Positions 11,227-22,242 of a stretch of DNA of 49,924 nt are shown here, piece after piece. Positions within the stretch are counted from its first letter, which is position 1, and each line of letters opens with the position of its first letter. The notes beneath the pieces are model-generated. The model saw only the letters and a program-made list of their open reading frames with translations. It was not told the DNA's origin and searched no databases. Made by a program: the position numbers and the translations under genes. The stretch comes from Piscinibacter caeni (GTDB lineage: Bacteria; Pseudomonadota; Gammaproteobacteria; Burkholderiales; Burkholderiaceae_C): positions 1 to 49,924 of the forward strand of contig KZ836110.1 in assembly GCA_003265685.1 (NCBI GenBank), given 5' to 3'.

Positions 11227-12401
11227 CACTTTTCGCCGGGAACCTTGCCCTCGACGCCCTTGACGTAGAACTTGATGCCGCCGAGCCACTTGTCGTCGGC
11301 GACCTCGTCCTTCTTCAGCAGTTCCTTGCCGTCCTGGCCGAGGATGGGGCCCTTCCAGATCGCGAAGCTGCCGTCCTTCAGGCCGGCCTTGACTGCGTCG
11401 ACCTTGCTCTTGACCTCGGCCGGCACCTTGTCAGAGATCGAAACGATGTCGATCGCCCCTTCCTTGACACCCCACCACGAGGCCTCGTTGCCCTTCCAGG
11501 TGCCTTCCAGCACGTCCTTCGTGGCCTTGATGTAGTACGGGCCCCAGTTGATGACCGCCGAGGCGAGGTGCGCTTCGGGCGAGTAGGCGCTCATGTCGCT
11601 GTCCCAGCCGAAGGCGTACTTCTTGGCCTTGCCGGCGGTCTGCAGCACGGCCGAGCTGTCGGTGTTCTGGAACAGCACGTCGGCGCCGCCGTTGAGCAGC
11701 GACTGAGCGGCCTCGGTCTCCTTGGGCGGGTTGAACCACTCGTTGACCCAGACCACCTTGGTCTTGATCTTCGGATTCACGCTCTGAGCGCCGAGCGTGA
11801 AGCTGTTGATGTTGCGGATCACCTCGGGGATCGGGATCGAGCCGACCACGCCCAGCGTGTTGGTCTTGGTCATGCCGCCGGCGATCACGCCGGCCATGTA
11901 CGCGCCCTCGTAGGTGCGGCTGTCGTAGGTGCGCATGTTGTCGGCCTGCTTGTAGCCGGTGGCATGCTCGAACTTCACGTCCTTCAGGTCGGCCGCGACC
12001 TTGAGCATCGGCTCCATGTAGCCGAAGGTGGTGCCGAAGATCAGCGTGTTGCCCTGGCCGGCCATGTCGCGGAACACCCGCTCGGCGTCGGCCGCCTCGG
12101 GCACCTTCTCGACGAAGCTGGTGATCACCTTGTCGCCGAACTCCTTCTCGACCGCCTTGCGGCCGTTGTCGTGCGCGAAGGTCCAGCCGCCGTCGCCCAC
12201 CGGGCCGACGTAGGCGAAGGCGATCTTCAGCGGCTCGGGCTTGGCGGGGGCGGCGGCGCTCGCGGGGGCTTCGGCCACCGGTGCCGGCGCAGCAGCCGGC
12301 GCGGCCTCCTCCTTCTTGCCGCAGCCGGCCAGGGCCGCCACGGCGGCCAGCGAGGACCAGCCGGCCAGCTTCAGCAACGAGCGCTTCGAGTCGAGAGTCA
12401 T
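11226..12401 (-). CDS. BMP-family purine nucleoside-binding lipoprotein of a NupABC-type ABC importer
   Basis: 391 residues. The lipoprotein signal has lipobox LAGC with Cys27, then an Ala/Pro/Glu-rich tether to about residue 57, then the BMP/PnrA domain starting KIAFAYVGPVGDGGWTFAHDNG. The start at 12401 has GGAGG at ideal spacing. The protein should be anchored by lipid on the periplasmic side and deliver purines or purine nucleosides to the two permeases encoded upstream (56-base gap). Conserved BMP blocks IFGTTFGYMEP and FEHATGYKQADN are closely shared with the stand-alone paralogue at 6007-7089. Its stop overlaps the Rieske gene start as TGATG. Confidence 0.92.
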
Positions 12402-12457
12402 GAATCCTCCGAGGAGATGGTCAGGGTGGTACGGGAAAGCGGGAATTATCGGGCGCG

Positions 12458-13378
12458 TCACGAGCCGGGGAAGAAGGGCTTGCCGATCGACGCCGGCATG
12501 TTGACCTTGATGAAGTTGGCGTTGCGCGAGATCAGCACCAGCACGACGATGGTCGCCACATAGGGCAGCATGGTCAGGAACTGGCTCGGCACCTGCACGC
12601 CTTCGCCCTGCAGGTGGAACTGCAGCATCGTGACGCCGCCGAACAGGTAGGCACCGAGCAAGACACGTGCCGGTCGCCAGGTGGCGAAGGTGGTGAGCGC
12701 GAGCGCGATCCAGCCCTTGCCGGCGATCATGCCCTCCACCCACAGCGGCGTGTAGATCACCGAGATGTAGGCCCCGGCGACGCCGCACAGCGCGCCGCCC
12801 ACCACCACCGCCAGCAGGCGGATGCGGCGCACCGGGTAGCCGAGCGCATGGGCCGATTCGGGCGATTCGCCCACCGCGCGCAGCACCAGCCCGGCGCGCG
12901 AGCGGTACAGGAACCAGGCGAGACCGACGGTCAGCACGACGGCGAGGTAGACCATCGGGTGCTGCTTGAACATGGCCGGCCCGACGAACGGGATGTCGGC
13001 CAGGAACGGGATCTCGAAATGCGGCCGCTCCGACAGCTTCTCCTGCGTGTACGCGATGCCGGCGAAGGCCGAGAAGCCGGAGCCGAACAGGCTCAGCGCG
13101 AGACCGGTGGCGTACTGGTTGGTGTTGAGCCAGATCACCAGCACGCCGAAGGCGGCGGCCATCAGCGCGCCGGCCAGCGCCCCGGCGCCGAAGGCCAGCC
13201 AGTCGTTGCCGGTGTGCACCGCGGTGGCGAAGCCGGCGATCGCGGCCACCAGCATCATGCCTTCGGCCCCGAGGTTGACGATGCCGGCGCGTTCGTTGAT
13301 CAGCAGGCCGAGCGCCGCGATCGCGAGCACGGTGCCGGAGTTGAAGGTGGCAGCCAGGAGCAAGGCCATCGAGTCCAT
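12458..13378 (-). CDS. ABC importer permease, second subunit (NupQ/YufQ type)
   Basis: 306 residues, BPD_transp_2 family with about eight or nine membrane helices. The INERAGIVNLGAEGMMLVAA block near residues 27-46 is the family's conserved hydrophobic signature, and the GESPESAHALGYPVRRIRLLA segment (about 171-191) is the cytoplasmic coupling helix that contacts the ATPase. It begins one base after the stop of the other permease (TGAGATG), and the two should form the heteromeric membrane channel for purine nucleosides or bases. Family members pair with BMP binding proteins, as here. Confidence 0.9.
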   Translation of the reverse strand: MDSMALLLAATFNSGTVLAIAALGLLINERAGIVNLGAEGMMLVAAIAGFATAVHTGNDWLAFGAGALAGALMAAAFGVLVIWLNTNQYATGLALSLFGSGFSAFAGIAYTQEKLSERPHFEIPFLADIPFVGPAMFKQHPMVYLAVVLTVGLAWFLYRSRAGLVLRAVGESPESAHALGYPVRRIRLLAVVVGGALCGVAGAYISVIYTPLWVEGMIAGKGWIALALTTFATWRPARVLLGAYLFGGVTMLQFHLQGEGVQVPSQFLTMLPYVATIVVLVLISRNANFIKVNMPASIGKPFFPGS

Positions 13379-13379
13379 C

Positions 13380-14484
13380 TCAGGCCTCCTTGGTGGTCGT
13401 GGTGGTCACCGTCGCCGCGGCGGGTTTGGGCGCACGCGGATGCGCCGCCTTCCAGCGGATGCGGTAGTGGATCAGGGTGTCGCAGGCCAGCAGCGTGAAC
13501 AGCAGCAGGCCCTGGAATACGCCGGTCAGCGACTTGGGCAGCCCGAGGCGCGACTGCGCCAGCTCGCCACCGATGTAGAACATGCTCATCAGGATGGCCG
13601 AGAACACGATGCCCACCGGGTGCAGCCGGCCGACGAAGGCAACGATGATGGCCGCGAAGCCGTAGCCCGCGGGCACGTGCGGCGTGAGCTGGCCGAGCGG
13701 GCCGGCGGCTTCGAGCGCGCCGGCCAGGCCCGCCATGCCGCCGGAGAGCATCAGCGCCGTCCACAGCGCCTTGCGCGACGAGAAGCCGGCATACCGCGCC
13801 GCCGCCGGCGCGAGCCCGCCCACCTGCAGCTGGAAGCCCGCGTAGGTGCGGAACAGCAGCACCCAGAACCCCGCCACCAGGCCGAGCGCGAGCGGCAGCC
13901 CGATGTTGACGCGGAAGCCCTGCATCAGCTTGGGCACCTGCGTGCTCTTCAGGAAGGTGATGGTCTGCGGGAAGTTGTAGCCGGCCGGGTCTTTCCAGGG
14001 CCCGTAGACCAGGTAGCCGAGCACCATGTCGGCCACGTACACCAGCATCAGGCTGACCAGGATCTCGCTGGCGTTGAAGCGGTCGCGCAGCAGCGCCACG
14101 ATGCCGGCCCACACCATGCCGCCCAGGATGCCGGCCAGCAGCACCGGCACCACGATCCAGCGCCCGGTCTCGGGCGTGGCCTGCATCGCCACCCAGCTCG
14201 CGAAGATCGCGCCGAGGATGAACTGGCCCTCGGCACCGATGTTCCAGACGTTGGAGCGGAAGCACACCGCCAGGCCGAGCGCGATCAGCAGCAGCGGCGT
14301 GGCCTTCATCGCGAGCTCGGAGAGCGCGTACAGGCTCTTGACCGGCTCGACGAAGAACACCTGCAGGCCGCGCACCGGGTCCTTGCCGAGCGCGACGAAC
14401 AGGATCGTGCCGATGACGACGGTGATCGCCAGCGCCAGCAGCGGCGAGGCGATGGACATGAACTTCGACGCTTCCGGGCGGGCT

Positions 14485-14498
<14 letters not shown>
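13380..14498 (-). CDS. ABC importer permease, first subunit (NupP/YufP type)
   Basis: 372 residues, BPD_transp_2 family. A cytoplasmic N-terminus leads into helices from about residue 18. The VWNIGAEGQFILGAIFASW signature is near 84-102 and the coupling loop around 225-245. A Thr-rich C-terminal tail (TVTTTTTK) is a low-complexity end of no obvious function. The start at 14498 lies 14 bases inside the end of the ATPase gene, so translation is probably coupled. Together with the smaller permease it forms the transmembrane core of the purine importer. Confidence 0.9.
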
Positions 14499-15999
<1,501 letters not shown>

Positions 16000-16059
16000 G
16001 TCTCCTCCTTCGTCTGCCGGGCGCGGCCAGGGGCCGCGCAACCGGCATGGTGCCCCAGT

Positions 16060-16911
16060 CTAGAAGTGGTACTCGGCGCGGATCATCGGGGTCTTCGCGA
16101 AGGCGCCGTCGCCGGCCGGGCCCTTGTGATCGTTGCCGAACTTGTTGCGCCAGTACTGGTACTCGAGGCCGACCTTGAACTTGCCCTTGCTGCCCCAGGC
16201 CGAGCTCACGTCGTACATGATCTGCGCGTCGAGGTTGGTCTCGGGCTTGGTGCCGCCGCCGAACTCGTTGTTGCCCTTGGACGCGATCCAGTTGAAGAAG
16301 CCCTCGAACGACAGGCCGGTGCCGCCGATCGGGATGCCCCAGGCGGCCGTCAGCATCGGGTGCGTCTTGTACGTGTAGCGCGAGACGCCGGTGTTGGTGA
16401 AGGTGTTGTAGGGCGCGTTGCTCTCCTCCAGCAGCAGCAGGCTGACGTTCAGGAAGCCCGGCACGTCGACGAACACCGTCGGGCCGAGCACCAGCATGCG
16501 CTTGCGCGAGTTGTAGCCGGCGTCGTTCTTCGCGTTCGCGTCGAAGCCGAAGGTCAGCCCGGCGCCGCGGATCGGGCCGAACGAGATCGGGCTGCCGGTC
16601 AGCTTGCCGAAGTCCAGCGTGTGGCGGTAGACGATGTAGACCTCCTGCGCGCCGGCGGTCGAGCCGGCGCCGCCCGGATCCTTGTCGTCGGACAGCAGCA
16701 GGTCGGCATTGAAGAAGTTGGTGCCGTAGGCGTAGCCGCTGACGTGGTTCAGGTTGACGATGCTCTTCTTGATGTCGTTGGTGTTGAAGGGCTCGGCGAA
16801 CTTGGTGCCGTAGCGGTAGCCGATGGAGGTGTCGCTCCAGTCGGCGGCGGCGGCAGCGCCGCCGAGCAGTGCGAGCGCCGCGGCGCATGCGATGGAAGAG
16901 AGCTTGCTCAT
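16060..16911 (-). CDS. Tsx-like outer-membrane nucleoside channel
   Basis: 283 residues. A Sec signal peptide (cleavage near AAA-ADW, residues 21-23) precedes a sequence rich in alternating aromatic/polar beta-strands and ending with a terminal aromatic residue (AEYHF), as required for beta-barrel assembly. The WSDTSIGYRYGTKFAEP opening and the acidic/aromatic strand pattern match the Tsx/OmpK nucleoside-specific channel family. Outer-membrane passage of purine nucleosides fits its position between the NCS2 permease gene and the ABC importer genes on the same strand. GAGGA precedes the ATG. It could be a general OmpK-like channel, but context favours purines. Confidence 0.85.
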   Translation of the reverse strand: MSKLSSIACAAALALLGGAAAAADWSDTSIGYRYGTKFAEPFNTNDIKKSIVNLNHVSGYAYGTNFFNADLLLSDDKDPGGAGSTAGAQEVYIVYRHTLDFGKLTGSPISFGPIRGAGLTFGFDANAKNDAGYNSRKRMLVLGPTVFVDVPGFLNVSLLLLEESNAPYNTFTNTGVSRYTYKTHPMLTAAWGIPIGGTGLSFEGFFNWIASKGNNEFGGGTKPETNLDAQIMYDVSSAWGSKGKFKVGLEYQYWRNKFGNDHKGPAGDGAFAKTPMIRAEYHF

Positions 16912-16989
16912 GGTCGTGTCCTCATGGTGTGTTGGTGATGGGAACGGATACCGGCGGGGGTGGTCCGCAAGTTCCGTGCCCTCTACGGG

Positions 16990-18291
16990 TCAATGGCCGC
17001 CGACGTAGATGAACTTGAACAGGAAGACGGCGGCAATCAGCCAGACCATCGGATGCACCTCGCGGGCGCGCCCGGTGCACCCCTTCAGCACCGCGTAGGT
17101 GATGAAGCCGAAGGCCAGGCCGTTGGCGATCGAGTAGGTGAAGGGCATCGCCAGCGCGCACACGGCCGCCGGGATGACCTCGGTGCTCTCGTCCCAGTCG
17201 AGCTCGGTCAGCTCGCGCAGCATCAGGCAGGAGACGAAGAACAGCGCCGGCGCGGTGGCATAGGCCGGCACCGAGCCGGCCAGCGGCGAGATCGCCAGGC
17301 AGGCCAGGAACAGCACCGCCACGGTCACCGCGGTCAGCCCGGTGCGGCCGCCGGCCTGCACGCCCGCCGCGCTCTCGATGTAGGCGGTGGTGCTGGAGGT
17401 GCCCAGCAGCGAGCCGGCGAAGATGGCGCCGCTGTCGGCCAGCAGCGCCTTGTTCATGCGGTCCATCTTGCCTTCCTTCAGCAGCCCGGCGCGCTTGGCC
17501 ACGCCCATCAGCGTGCCGGTGGCGTCGAACAGCTCGACGAGGAAGAACACCAGCACCACGTTCAGGATGCCGACCGACAGCGCCCCGCTGATGTCGAGCT
17601 TCAGGAAGGTCGGCTCGATCGACGGCGGGGCGGAGAACACGCCGCCGAACTTGTTGCCGCCGAAGAAGAAGGACAGCACCGTCACGGCCAGGATGCCGAT
17701 CAGGATCGCGCCGGGCACCTTCAGCCGGTCCAGCACGACGATCAGGAAGAAGCCGAGCGTGGCCAGCACGACGGTGGGCGAATGCAGGTCGCCCAGCGTC
17801 ACGTAGGTGGCCGGCGACGCGGCGACGATGCCGGCGCTCTTGAGCGAGATGATCGCCAGGAACAGCCCGATGCCTACGGTGATCGCGCTGCGCAGCGTGT
17901 GCGGGATGCCGCGGATGATCAGCTCGCGCAGCCGGAACAAGGTCACCGCGAGGAACAGGCAGCCCGAGACGAACACCGCGCCCAGCGCCACCTGCCAGCT
18001 GAAGCCCATGCCCTTGACGACGACGTAGGCGAAGTAGGCGTTCAGCCCCATGCCCGGGGCCAGCGCGATCGGGTAGTTCGCGTACAGGCCCATGATCAGC
18101 GTGCCCAGCGCCGCGATCAGGCAGGTGGCGACGAACACCGCGTCGCGCGGCATGCCCGCATCGCCGAGGATCGACGGGTTGACGAAGACGATGTAGGCCA
18201 TCGTCAGGAAGGTGGTCAGACCGGCGACCAGTTCGGTGCGGACGGTCGTGCCGTGCTCTTCGAGCTTGAAGAGCTTCTCAAGTGCTTGCAC
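16990..18291 (-). CDS. NCS2-family purine permease (AzgA/GhxP type)
   Basis: 433 residues with about 13-14 membrane helices. It begins with GTG at 18291, preceded by AGGAG at six-base spacing; the open frame upstream is not family-like. The GLTTFLTMAYIVFVNPSIL block, ALAPGMGLNAYFAYVV and SSTTAYIESAAGVQAGGRTGLTA motifs identify the COG2252 branch, whose studied members import adenine, guanine or hypoxanthine with protons. The 71-base gap after guaD contains two short dyads (18323-18341 and 18346-18356) without a T-run. Placement after guanine deaminase supports guanine/hypoxanthine uptake; exact specificity is inference. Confidence 0.92.
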   Translation of the reverse strand: MQALEKLFKLEEHGTTVRTELVAGLTTFLTMAYIVFVNPSILGDAGMPRDAVFVATCLIAALGTLIMGLYANYPIALAPGMGLNAYFAYVVVKGMGFSWQVALGAVFVSGCLFLAVTLFRLRELIIRGIPHTLRSAITVGIGLFLAIISLKSAGIVAASPATYVTLGDLHSPTVVLATLGFFLIVVLDRLKVPGAILIGILAVTVLSFFFGGNKFGGVFSAPPSIEPTFLKLDISGALSVGILNVVLVFFLVELFDATGTLMGVAKRAGLLKEGKMDRMNKALLADSGAIFAGSLLGTSSTTAYIESAAGVQAGGRTGLTAVTVAVLFLACLAISPLAGSVPAYATAPALFFVSCLMLRELTELDWDESTEVIPAAVCALAMPFTYSIANGLAFGFITYAVLKGCTGRAREVHPMVWLIAAVFLFKFIYVGGH

Positions 18292-18362
18292 GCTTGTCTC
18301 CTGTGCATTTGTCGTGAAGAGGGCGCCGTCTGCTGCGGCGCTCCGAGGGAATCCCTTGGCGA

Positions 18363-19670
18363 TCAGGGCACGCCGCCCGGCGGGCGGCGGTAGCGCTCGA
18401 CGCCGGCAATGCGCGTCGAGACCAGGTTGCTGCGGTCGGCCAGCGTCACCCAGGCGAACAGCTTCTCGTGCAGGCCACGCGCCACCGCCATGCGGCGCGC
18501 GGCGACGGGCTCGCTGGCCCAGTCCCACACGCAGACGTCGGCCAGCCGGCCGGGCTCGAACGAGCCGATCTCGGCGTCCAGCCCGAGGGCACGGGCGCCG
18601 CCGCGGGTGGCGGCGTACAGGCCCTTCCAGGCCGTCAGCCGCTCGCCCGAGAGCGCCTGGATCTTGTAGGCGTCGCGCAGCGTGGCGAGCATGGAGAGGT
18701 CGGTGCCGCCGCCCACGTCGCTGGCCAGGCTGACGGCCGCGCCGCCGGCCTCGGCATCGCGCCAGCGGAACAGCCCGCTGCCGAGGAACAGGTTGGACGA
18801 CGGGCTGTGCGCGATCTGCGCGCCGGCATCACGCAGCGCGGCGCGGTCGTCGTCGTCGAGCCAGATGCCATGCGCCAGCACGCTGCGCGGGTGCAGCAAC
18901 CCGGCGCGGGCGTAGACGTCGAGGTAGCTGCGGGCGTCGGGAAACAGCTCGCGCACCCACTGCACCTCGGCGCGGTTCTCGGCCACGTGCGTCTGCATGT
19001 AGAGCGTCGGGTCCGCCTTGCAGAGCGCGCCGGCCATCGCCAGCTGCGCGGGGGTGCTGGTGGGCGCGAAGCGCACGGTCACGGCATAGGCCAGGCGCGC
19101 GCGGCCGTGCCAGCGGGCGATCAGGTCGAGGCAGTCGCGCTCGGCGCCGGCCACGTCGTCGCGCAGGCCGTCCGGCGCGTTGCGGTCCATCAGCACCTTG
19201 CCGGCGATCACGCGCATGCCGCGCTGCTCGGCCGCGGCGAACAGGCGGTCGGCCGAGACCTTGTGCACCGTCGGGAACACCACCGCCGCGGTGGTGCCGC
19301 GCGCCAGCAGCGCGTCGAGGAACACCGCCGCGCCCTGCTCCGCCACGGCCTCGTCGGCATAACGCCGTTCGGCCGGGAAGGTGTAGGTTTCGAGCCAGTC
19401 GAGCAGCTCGGTGCCGTAGCTGCCGATCACGTCCAGCTGCGGGCTGTGCACATGGGTGTCGATGAAGCCCGGCAGGATCAACCGGCCCGCGTGGTCCTCG
19501 CGCACCCACTCGGGGCCGGGTGCCTCGGCCTGCACCGCGACGATGCGGCCCTCGTCCACCAGCAGCCAGTGGCCGGGGCGGAAGCGCACCGCGGGCGACT
19601 CGGTGTCGCCCCAGGCCGGCTCGGCGGAGAAGTCGAGCAGGTCGCCGCGGATCGCGATGCGCGGGTTCAT
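18363..19670 (-). CDS. guaD: Guanine deaminase
   Basis: 435 residues, amidohydrolase fold. Metal and catalytic residues are visible: His73 and His75 (FIDTHVHSPQ), His228 with Glu231 (MQTHVAEN), His267 (LAHGIWL) and Asp318 (ASDVGGGTD). The SYGTELLDWLETYTFPAE segment and the SPSSNLFLGSGLF block are diagnostic for guanine deaminase, which converts guanine to xanthine and ammonia in the cytoplasm. The start codon overlaps the LysR stop as TGATG, so regulator and enzyme are co-translated. Xanthine would feed the divergent xdhABC products. Confidence 0.95.
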   Translation of the reverse strand: MNPRIAIRGDLLDFSAEPAWGDTESPAVRFRPGHWLLVDEGRIVAVQAEAPGPEWVREDHAGRLILPGFIDTHVHSPQLDVIGSYGTELLDWLETYTFPAERRYADEAVAEQGAAVFLDALLARGTTAAVVFPTVHKVSADRLFAAAEQRGMRVIAGKVLMDRNAPDGLRDDVAGAERDCLDLIARWHGRARLAYAVTVRFAPTSTPAQLAMAGALCKADPTLYMQTHVAENRAEVQWVRELFPDARSYLDVYARAGLLHPRSVLAHGIWLDDDDRAALRDAGAQIAHSPSSNLFLGSGLFRWRDAEAGGAAVSLASDVGGGTDLSMLATLRDAYKIQALSGERLTAWKGLYAATRGGARALGLDAEIGSFEPGRLADVCVWDWASEPVAARRMAVARGLHEKLFAWVTLADRSNLVSTRIAGVERYRRPPGGVP

Positions 19671-20665
19671 CGGGCGTTCTCCTCGCGCTGGCGCCGCAGC
19701 ATGCCGTGCGTGCCGAGGTTGCGGGCCACGTCGCGCACCTGCTCGCGCAGCCACCGGTTGGCGGCCGACGCATGGGTCACGTCGTGCCAGAGCTGGTAGT
19801 AGGTCAGCGGCGGGAAGGCGACGGGGCAGCGCACGATGCGCACCGGAAGGGTGTCGACGTAGCGGCTGCAGAACAGCCGCCCGGTGGTCAGCACCAGCAG
19901 GCTCTGTGCCACCATCAGCGGGATCAGGCTGAAGTGCGCGCTGCGCACCACGATGTCGCGCGTCACGCCTAGCGAGGCGAGGTACTCGTCGATCACGCCC
20001 GGCGCGCCGCCGCTGGCCTTGGCGTGCAGCGGGGTCGGTGCGACGTGCTCGCTCGCGAGGTAGCGCTCGGCCGTCCAGCTGCGCGCGGTCATGCGCGCCG
20101 CCGGGTGCTGCTCGCCGACCAGGCACACGATCTCGTCGGACAGCAGCTTGCCCAGGTGCAGTTCACCCGGCGGCTCGAGCCAGTTGCCGATCACGAGATC
20201 CACCGCACCCTGTGCCAGGCCGCGCCGGTAGTCGAACTCGCCCGACAGCGGCAGCAGCTCGAGCCGCGCGCCGGGCGCGACGCGCTTCAGGTGCGCCACC
20301 AGCTCGGGCAGGAACAGCGGGTCGAGGTAGTCGCTCGCGGCGATGCGGAAGGTCAGGCTGCTTGCCAGCGGCTCGAAGCCGCGCTGCGGCGCATGCGCGC
20401 CGAACAGGCGCTGCACGTCCTGCAGCACGCGGCTGGCCGGGTCCAGGAGTTGCAGCGCGGTCTCGGTGGGCACCATGCCGTTGCCGGCGCGCACCAGCAG
20501 CGGGTCGCCCGTCAGCGTGCGCAGCCGCTTGAGCTGGGCGCTGACGGCCGGCTGCGAGCTGTGCAGCTTCATGGCGGCCCGCGAGACACTGCGTTCGGTG
20601 ATCAAGGTCTGCAACACCCGGATGAGATGGAGCTCGATCTTGTCCAAAGCCGGAAGCTCTGCCAT
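19667..20665 (-). CDS. LysR-family regulator, probable purine catabolism regulator
   Basis: 332 residues. The N-terminal helix-turn-helix (about 9-67) contains RSVSRAAMKLHSSQPAVSAQLKRLR in the form usual for NodD/NahR-like LysR proteins, followed by an effector-binding domain with long insertions. The ATG at 20665 has AGAGGTG upstream. It is divergent from xdhA (93-base gap) and its stop overlaps guaD as TGATG, so it most likely senses a purine intermediate and controls both directions. A short perfect dyad lies in the shared gap at 20711-20723. Specific ligand unknown. Confidence 0.9.
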   Translation of the reverse strand: MAELPALDKIELHLIRVLQTLITERSVSRAAMKLHSSQPAVSAQLKRLRTLTGDPLLVRAGNGMVPTETALQLLDPASRVLQDVQRLFGAHAPQRGFEPLASSLTFRIAASDYLDPLFLPELVAHLKRVAPGARLELLPLSGEFDYRRGLAQGAVDLVIGNWLEPPGELHLGKLLSDEIVCLVGEQHPAARMTARSWTAERYLASEHVAPTPLHAKASGGAPGVIDEYLASLGVTRDIVVRSAHFSLIPLMVAQSLLVLTTGRLFCSRYVDTLPVRIVRCPVAFPPLTYYQLWHDVTHASAANRWLREQVRDVARNLGTHGMLRRQREENAR

Positions 20666-20710
20666 AAGGCACCTCTGATGACCATCATGAACAAGCCCGT
20701 ATACCACTTT

Positions 20711-20723
20711 CGCCGGATCGGCG
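20711..20723. promoter_or_regulatory. Short dyad in the lysR-xdhA divergent promoter
   Basis: CGCCG and CGGCG arms separated by GAT lie midway in the 93-base divergent region between the LysR start (20665) and xdhA start (20759). It does not have the usual T-N11-A form, and five-base GC-rich dyads arise easily by chance here, so the operator role is tentative. Confidence 0.2.
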
Positions 20724-20758
20724 TAACTTGCGGCTTCTTCGCAGGCAGCTGAACCACC

Positions 20759-22228
20759 ATGAGCACGAGACCGATCCGTTTCTTCCACCGCGGCCAGATC
20801 GTCGAGGTGGCCGACGCCGCGCCGACCCGCTCGGTGCTCGACTGGCTGCGCGAGGACGCGCGCTGCACCGGCACCAAGGAAGGCTGCAACGAGGGCGACT
20901 GCGGCGCCTGCACCGTGGTGCTCGGCGAGCTTGACGACGCCGGCCAGCTCGCGCTCGCCACCACCAACGCCTGCATCCAGTTCCTGCCCACGCTGGACGG
21001 CAAGGCCCTCTTCACGGTCGAGGACCTGAAGTCCGCGCAGGGCACGCTGCACCCGGTGCAGCAGGCGCTGGTGGACTGCCACGGCTCGCAGTGCGGCTTC
21101 TGCACGCCGGGCTTCGCGATGTCGATGTGGAGCGTCTACCAGCAGCACCAGCCCTGCGGCACGAAGGCCACGCGCGCCGAGATGGCCGACGCCTTGTCCG
21201 GCAACCTGTGCCGCTGCACCGGCTACCGGCCCATCCTCGATGCCGGCGAGCGCATGTTCGAGCTGCCGGCGGCCAGCTTCGACCCGGCGCCGGTGGTCGC
21301 GGCGCTGCAGTCGCTGCACCAGCCGATGAGCTTCTCGTACGAGCACGGTGCCGGCTACCACGCGCCGCGCACGCTCGACGAGCTGGCCGCGCTGCGCGAA
21401 CGCCTGCCGCAGGCGCGCCTGCTGGCCGGCTCGACCGACATCGGCCTGTGGGTCAACAAGCAGTTCAAGGATGTCGGCACGCTGATCTACATCGGCGAGG
21501 TGGCCGAGATGAAGGCCATCGAGCCGCGCGACGGCGGCCTGTGGATCGGCGCCGCGGCTTCGCTCGAAGCCGCCTGGGGCGCGCTGGCCGCGCGCCACCC
21601 GTCGCTCACCGAGGTGTGGCGGCGCTTCGCCTCGCCGCCGGTGCGCCACGCCGGCACGATGGGCGGCAACGTCGCCAACGGCTCGCCGATCGGCGACTCG
21701 GCGCCGGTGCTGATGGCACTCGACGCGCAGATCGAGCTGCGCCGCGGCGAGCGCGTGCGCCGCCTGCCGCTGACCGAGTTCTACGTCGACTACATGAAGA
21801 ACAAGCTCGAGCCGGGTGAATTCGTGCAGGCGCTCTGGCTGCCCGAGCTGCCGGCGCAGCGCCTGGTGCGCGCCTACAAGATCAGCAAGCGCTTCGACTG
21901 CGACATCTCGGCGCTGCTGCTGGCGGCTTCCATCGAGCTCGACGGCGACGTGGTCAAGACCATCCGCCTCGCCTACGGCGGCATGGCGGCGATCGTCAAG
22001 CGCGCCGCGGCCGCCGAGGCGGCCCTGCTCGGCAAGCCCTGGACCGAGGCGAACGTCGCCGCGGCCATGCAGGCCCTGGCAAAGGACTTCAAGCCCCTGA
22101 CCGACATGCGGGCCAGCGCCGCCTACCGGGCCCAGGTGGCGCAGAATCTGCTGCAGCGCTTCTGGCTCGAGACCCGGCGCGACGCGCCGCTGGCGGCCGC
22201 GCAGGTCAACGTCTTCGTCGCCGCCTGA
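20759..22228 (+). CDS. xdhA: Xanthine dehydrogenase small subunit (2Fe-2S and FAD)
   Basis: 489 residues. The N-terminal plant-type ferredoxin domain has cluster ligands Cys43, Cys48, Cys51 and Cys72. The second all-helical cluster domain uses Cys112, Cys115, Cys151 and Cys153 (QCGFCTPG and CRCTGYRP). The FAD domain spans about 190-370 with LLAGSTDIGLWVNKQ and GGNVANGSPIGDS, and a CO dehydrogenase flavoprotein C-terminal domain completes it. The subunit passes electrons from the molybdenum subunit to NAD+. It is first in a plus-strand xdhA-xdhB-xdhC operon; xdhB starts 14 bases after its stop. Confidence 0.96.
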   Translation: MSTRPIRFFHRGQIVEVADAAPTRSVLDWLREDARCTGTKEGCNEGDCGACTVVLGELDDAGQLALATTNACIQFLPTLDGKALFTVEDLKSAQGTLHPVQQALVDCHGSQCGFCTPGFAMSMWSVYQQHQPCGTKATRAEMADALSGNLCRCTGYRPILDAGERMFELPAASFDPAPVVAALQSLHQPMSFSYEHGAGYHAPRTLDELAALRERLPQARLLAGSTDIGLWVNKQFKDVGTLIYIGEVAEMKAIEPRDGGLWIGAAASLEAAWGALAARHPSLTEVWRRFASPPVRHAGTMGGNVANGSPIGDSAPVLMALDAQIELRRGERVRRLPLTEFYVDYMKNKLEPGEFVQALWLPELPAQRLVRAYKISKRFDCDISALLLAASIELDGDVVKTIRLAYGGMAAIVKRAAAAEAALLGKPWTEANVAAAMQALAKDFKPLTDMRASAAYRAQVAQNLLQRFWLETRRDAPLAAAQVNVFVAA

Positions 22229-22242
22229 GGAAGGAGACCGCC

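Noticed and set aside
18323-18341. GCGCCG/CGGCGC hairpin between guaD and the NCS2 permease gene as a terminator or purine riboswitch
   Set aside because: No T-run follows, and the 71-base gap lacks the conserved core of purine riboswitches; recorded only in the permease entry.
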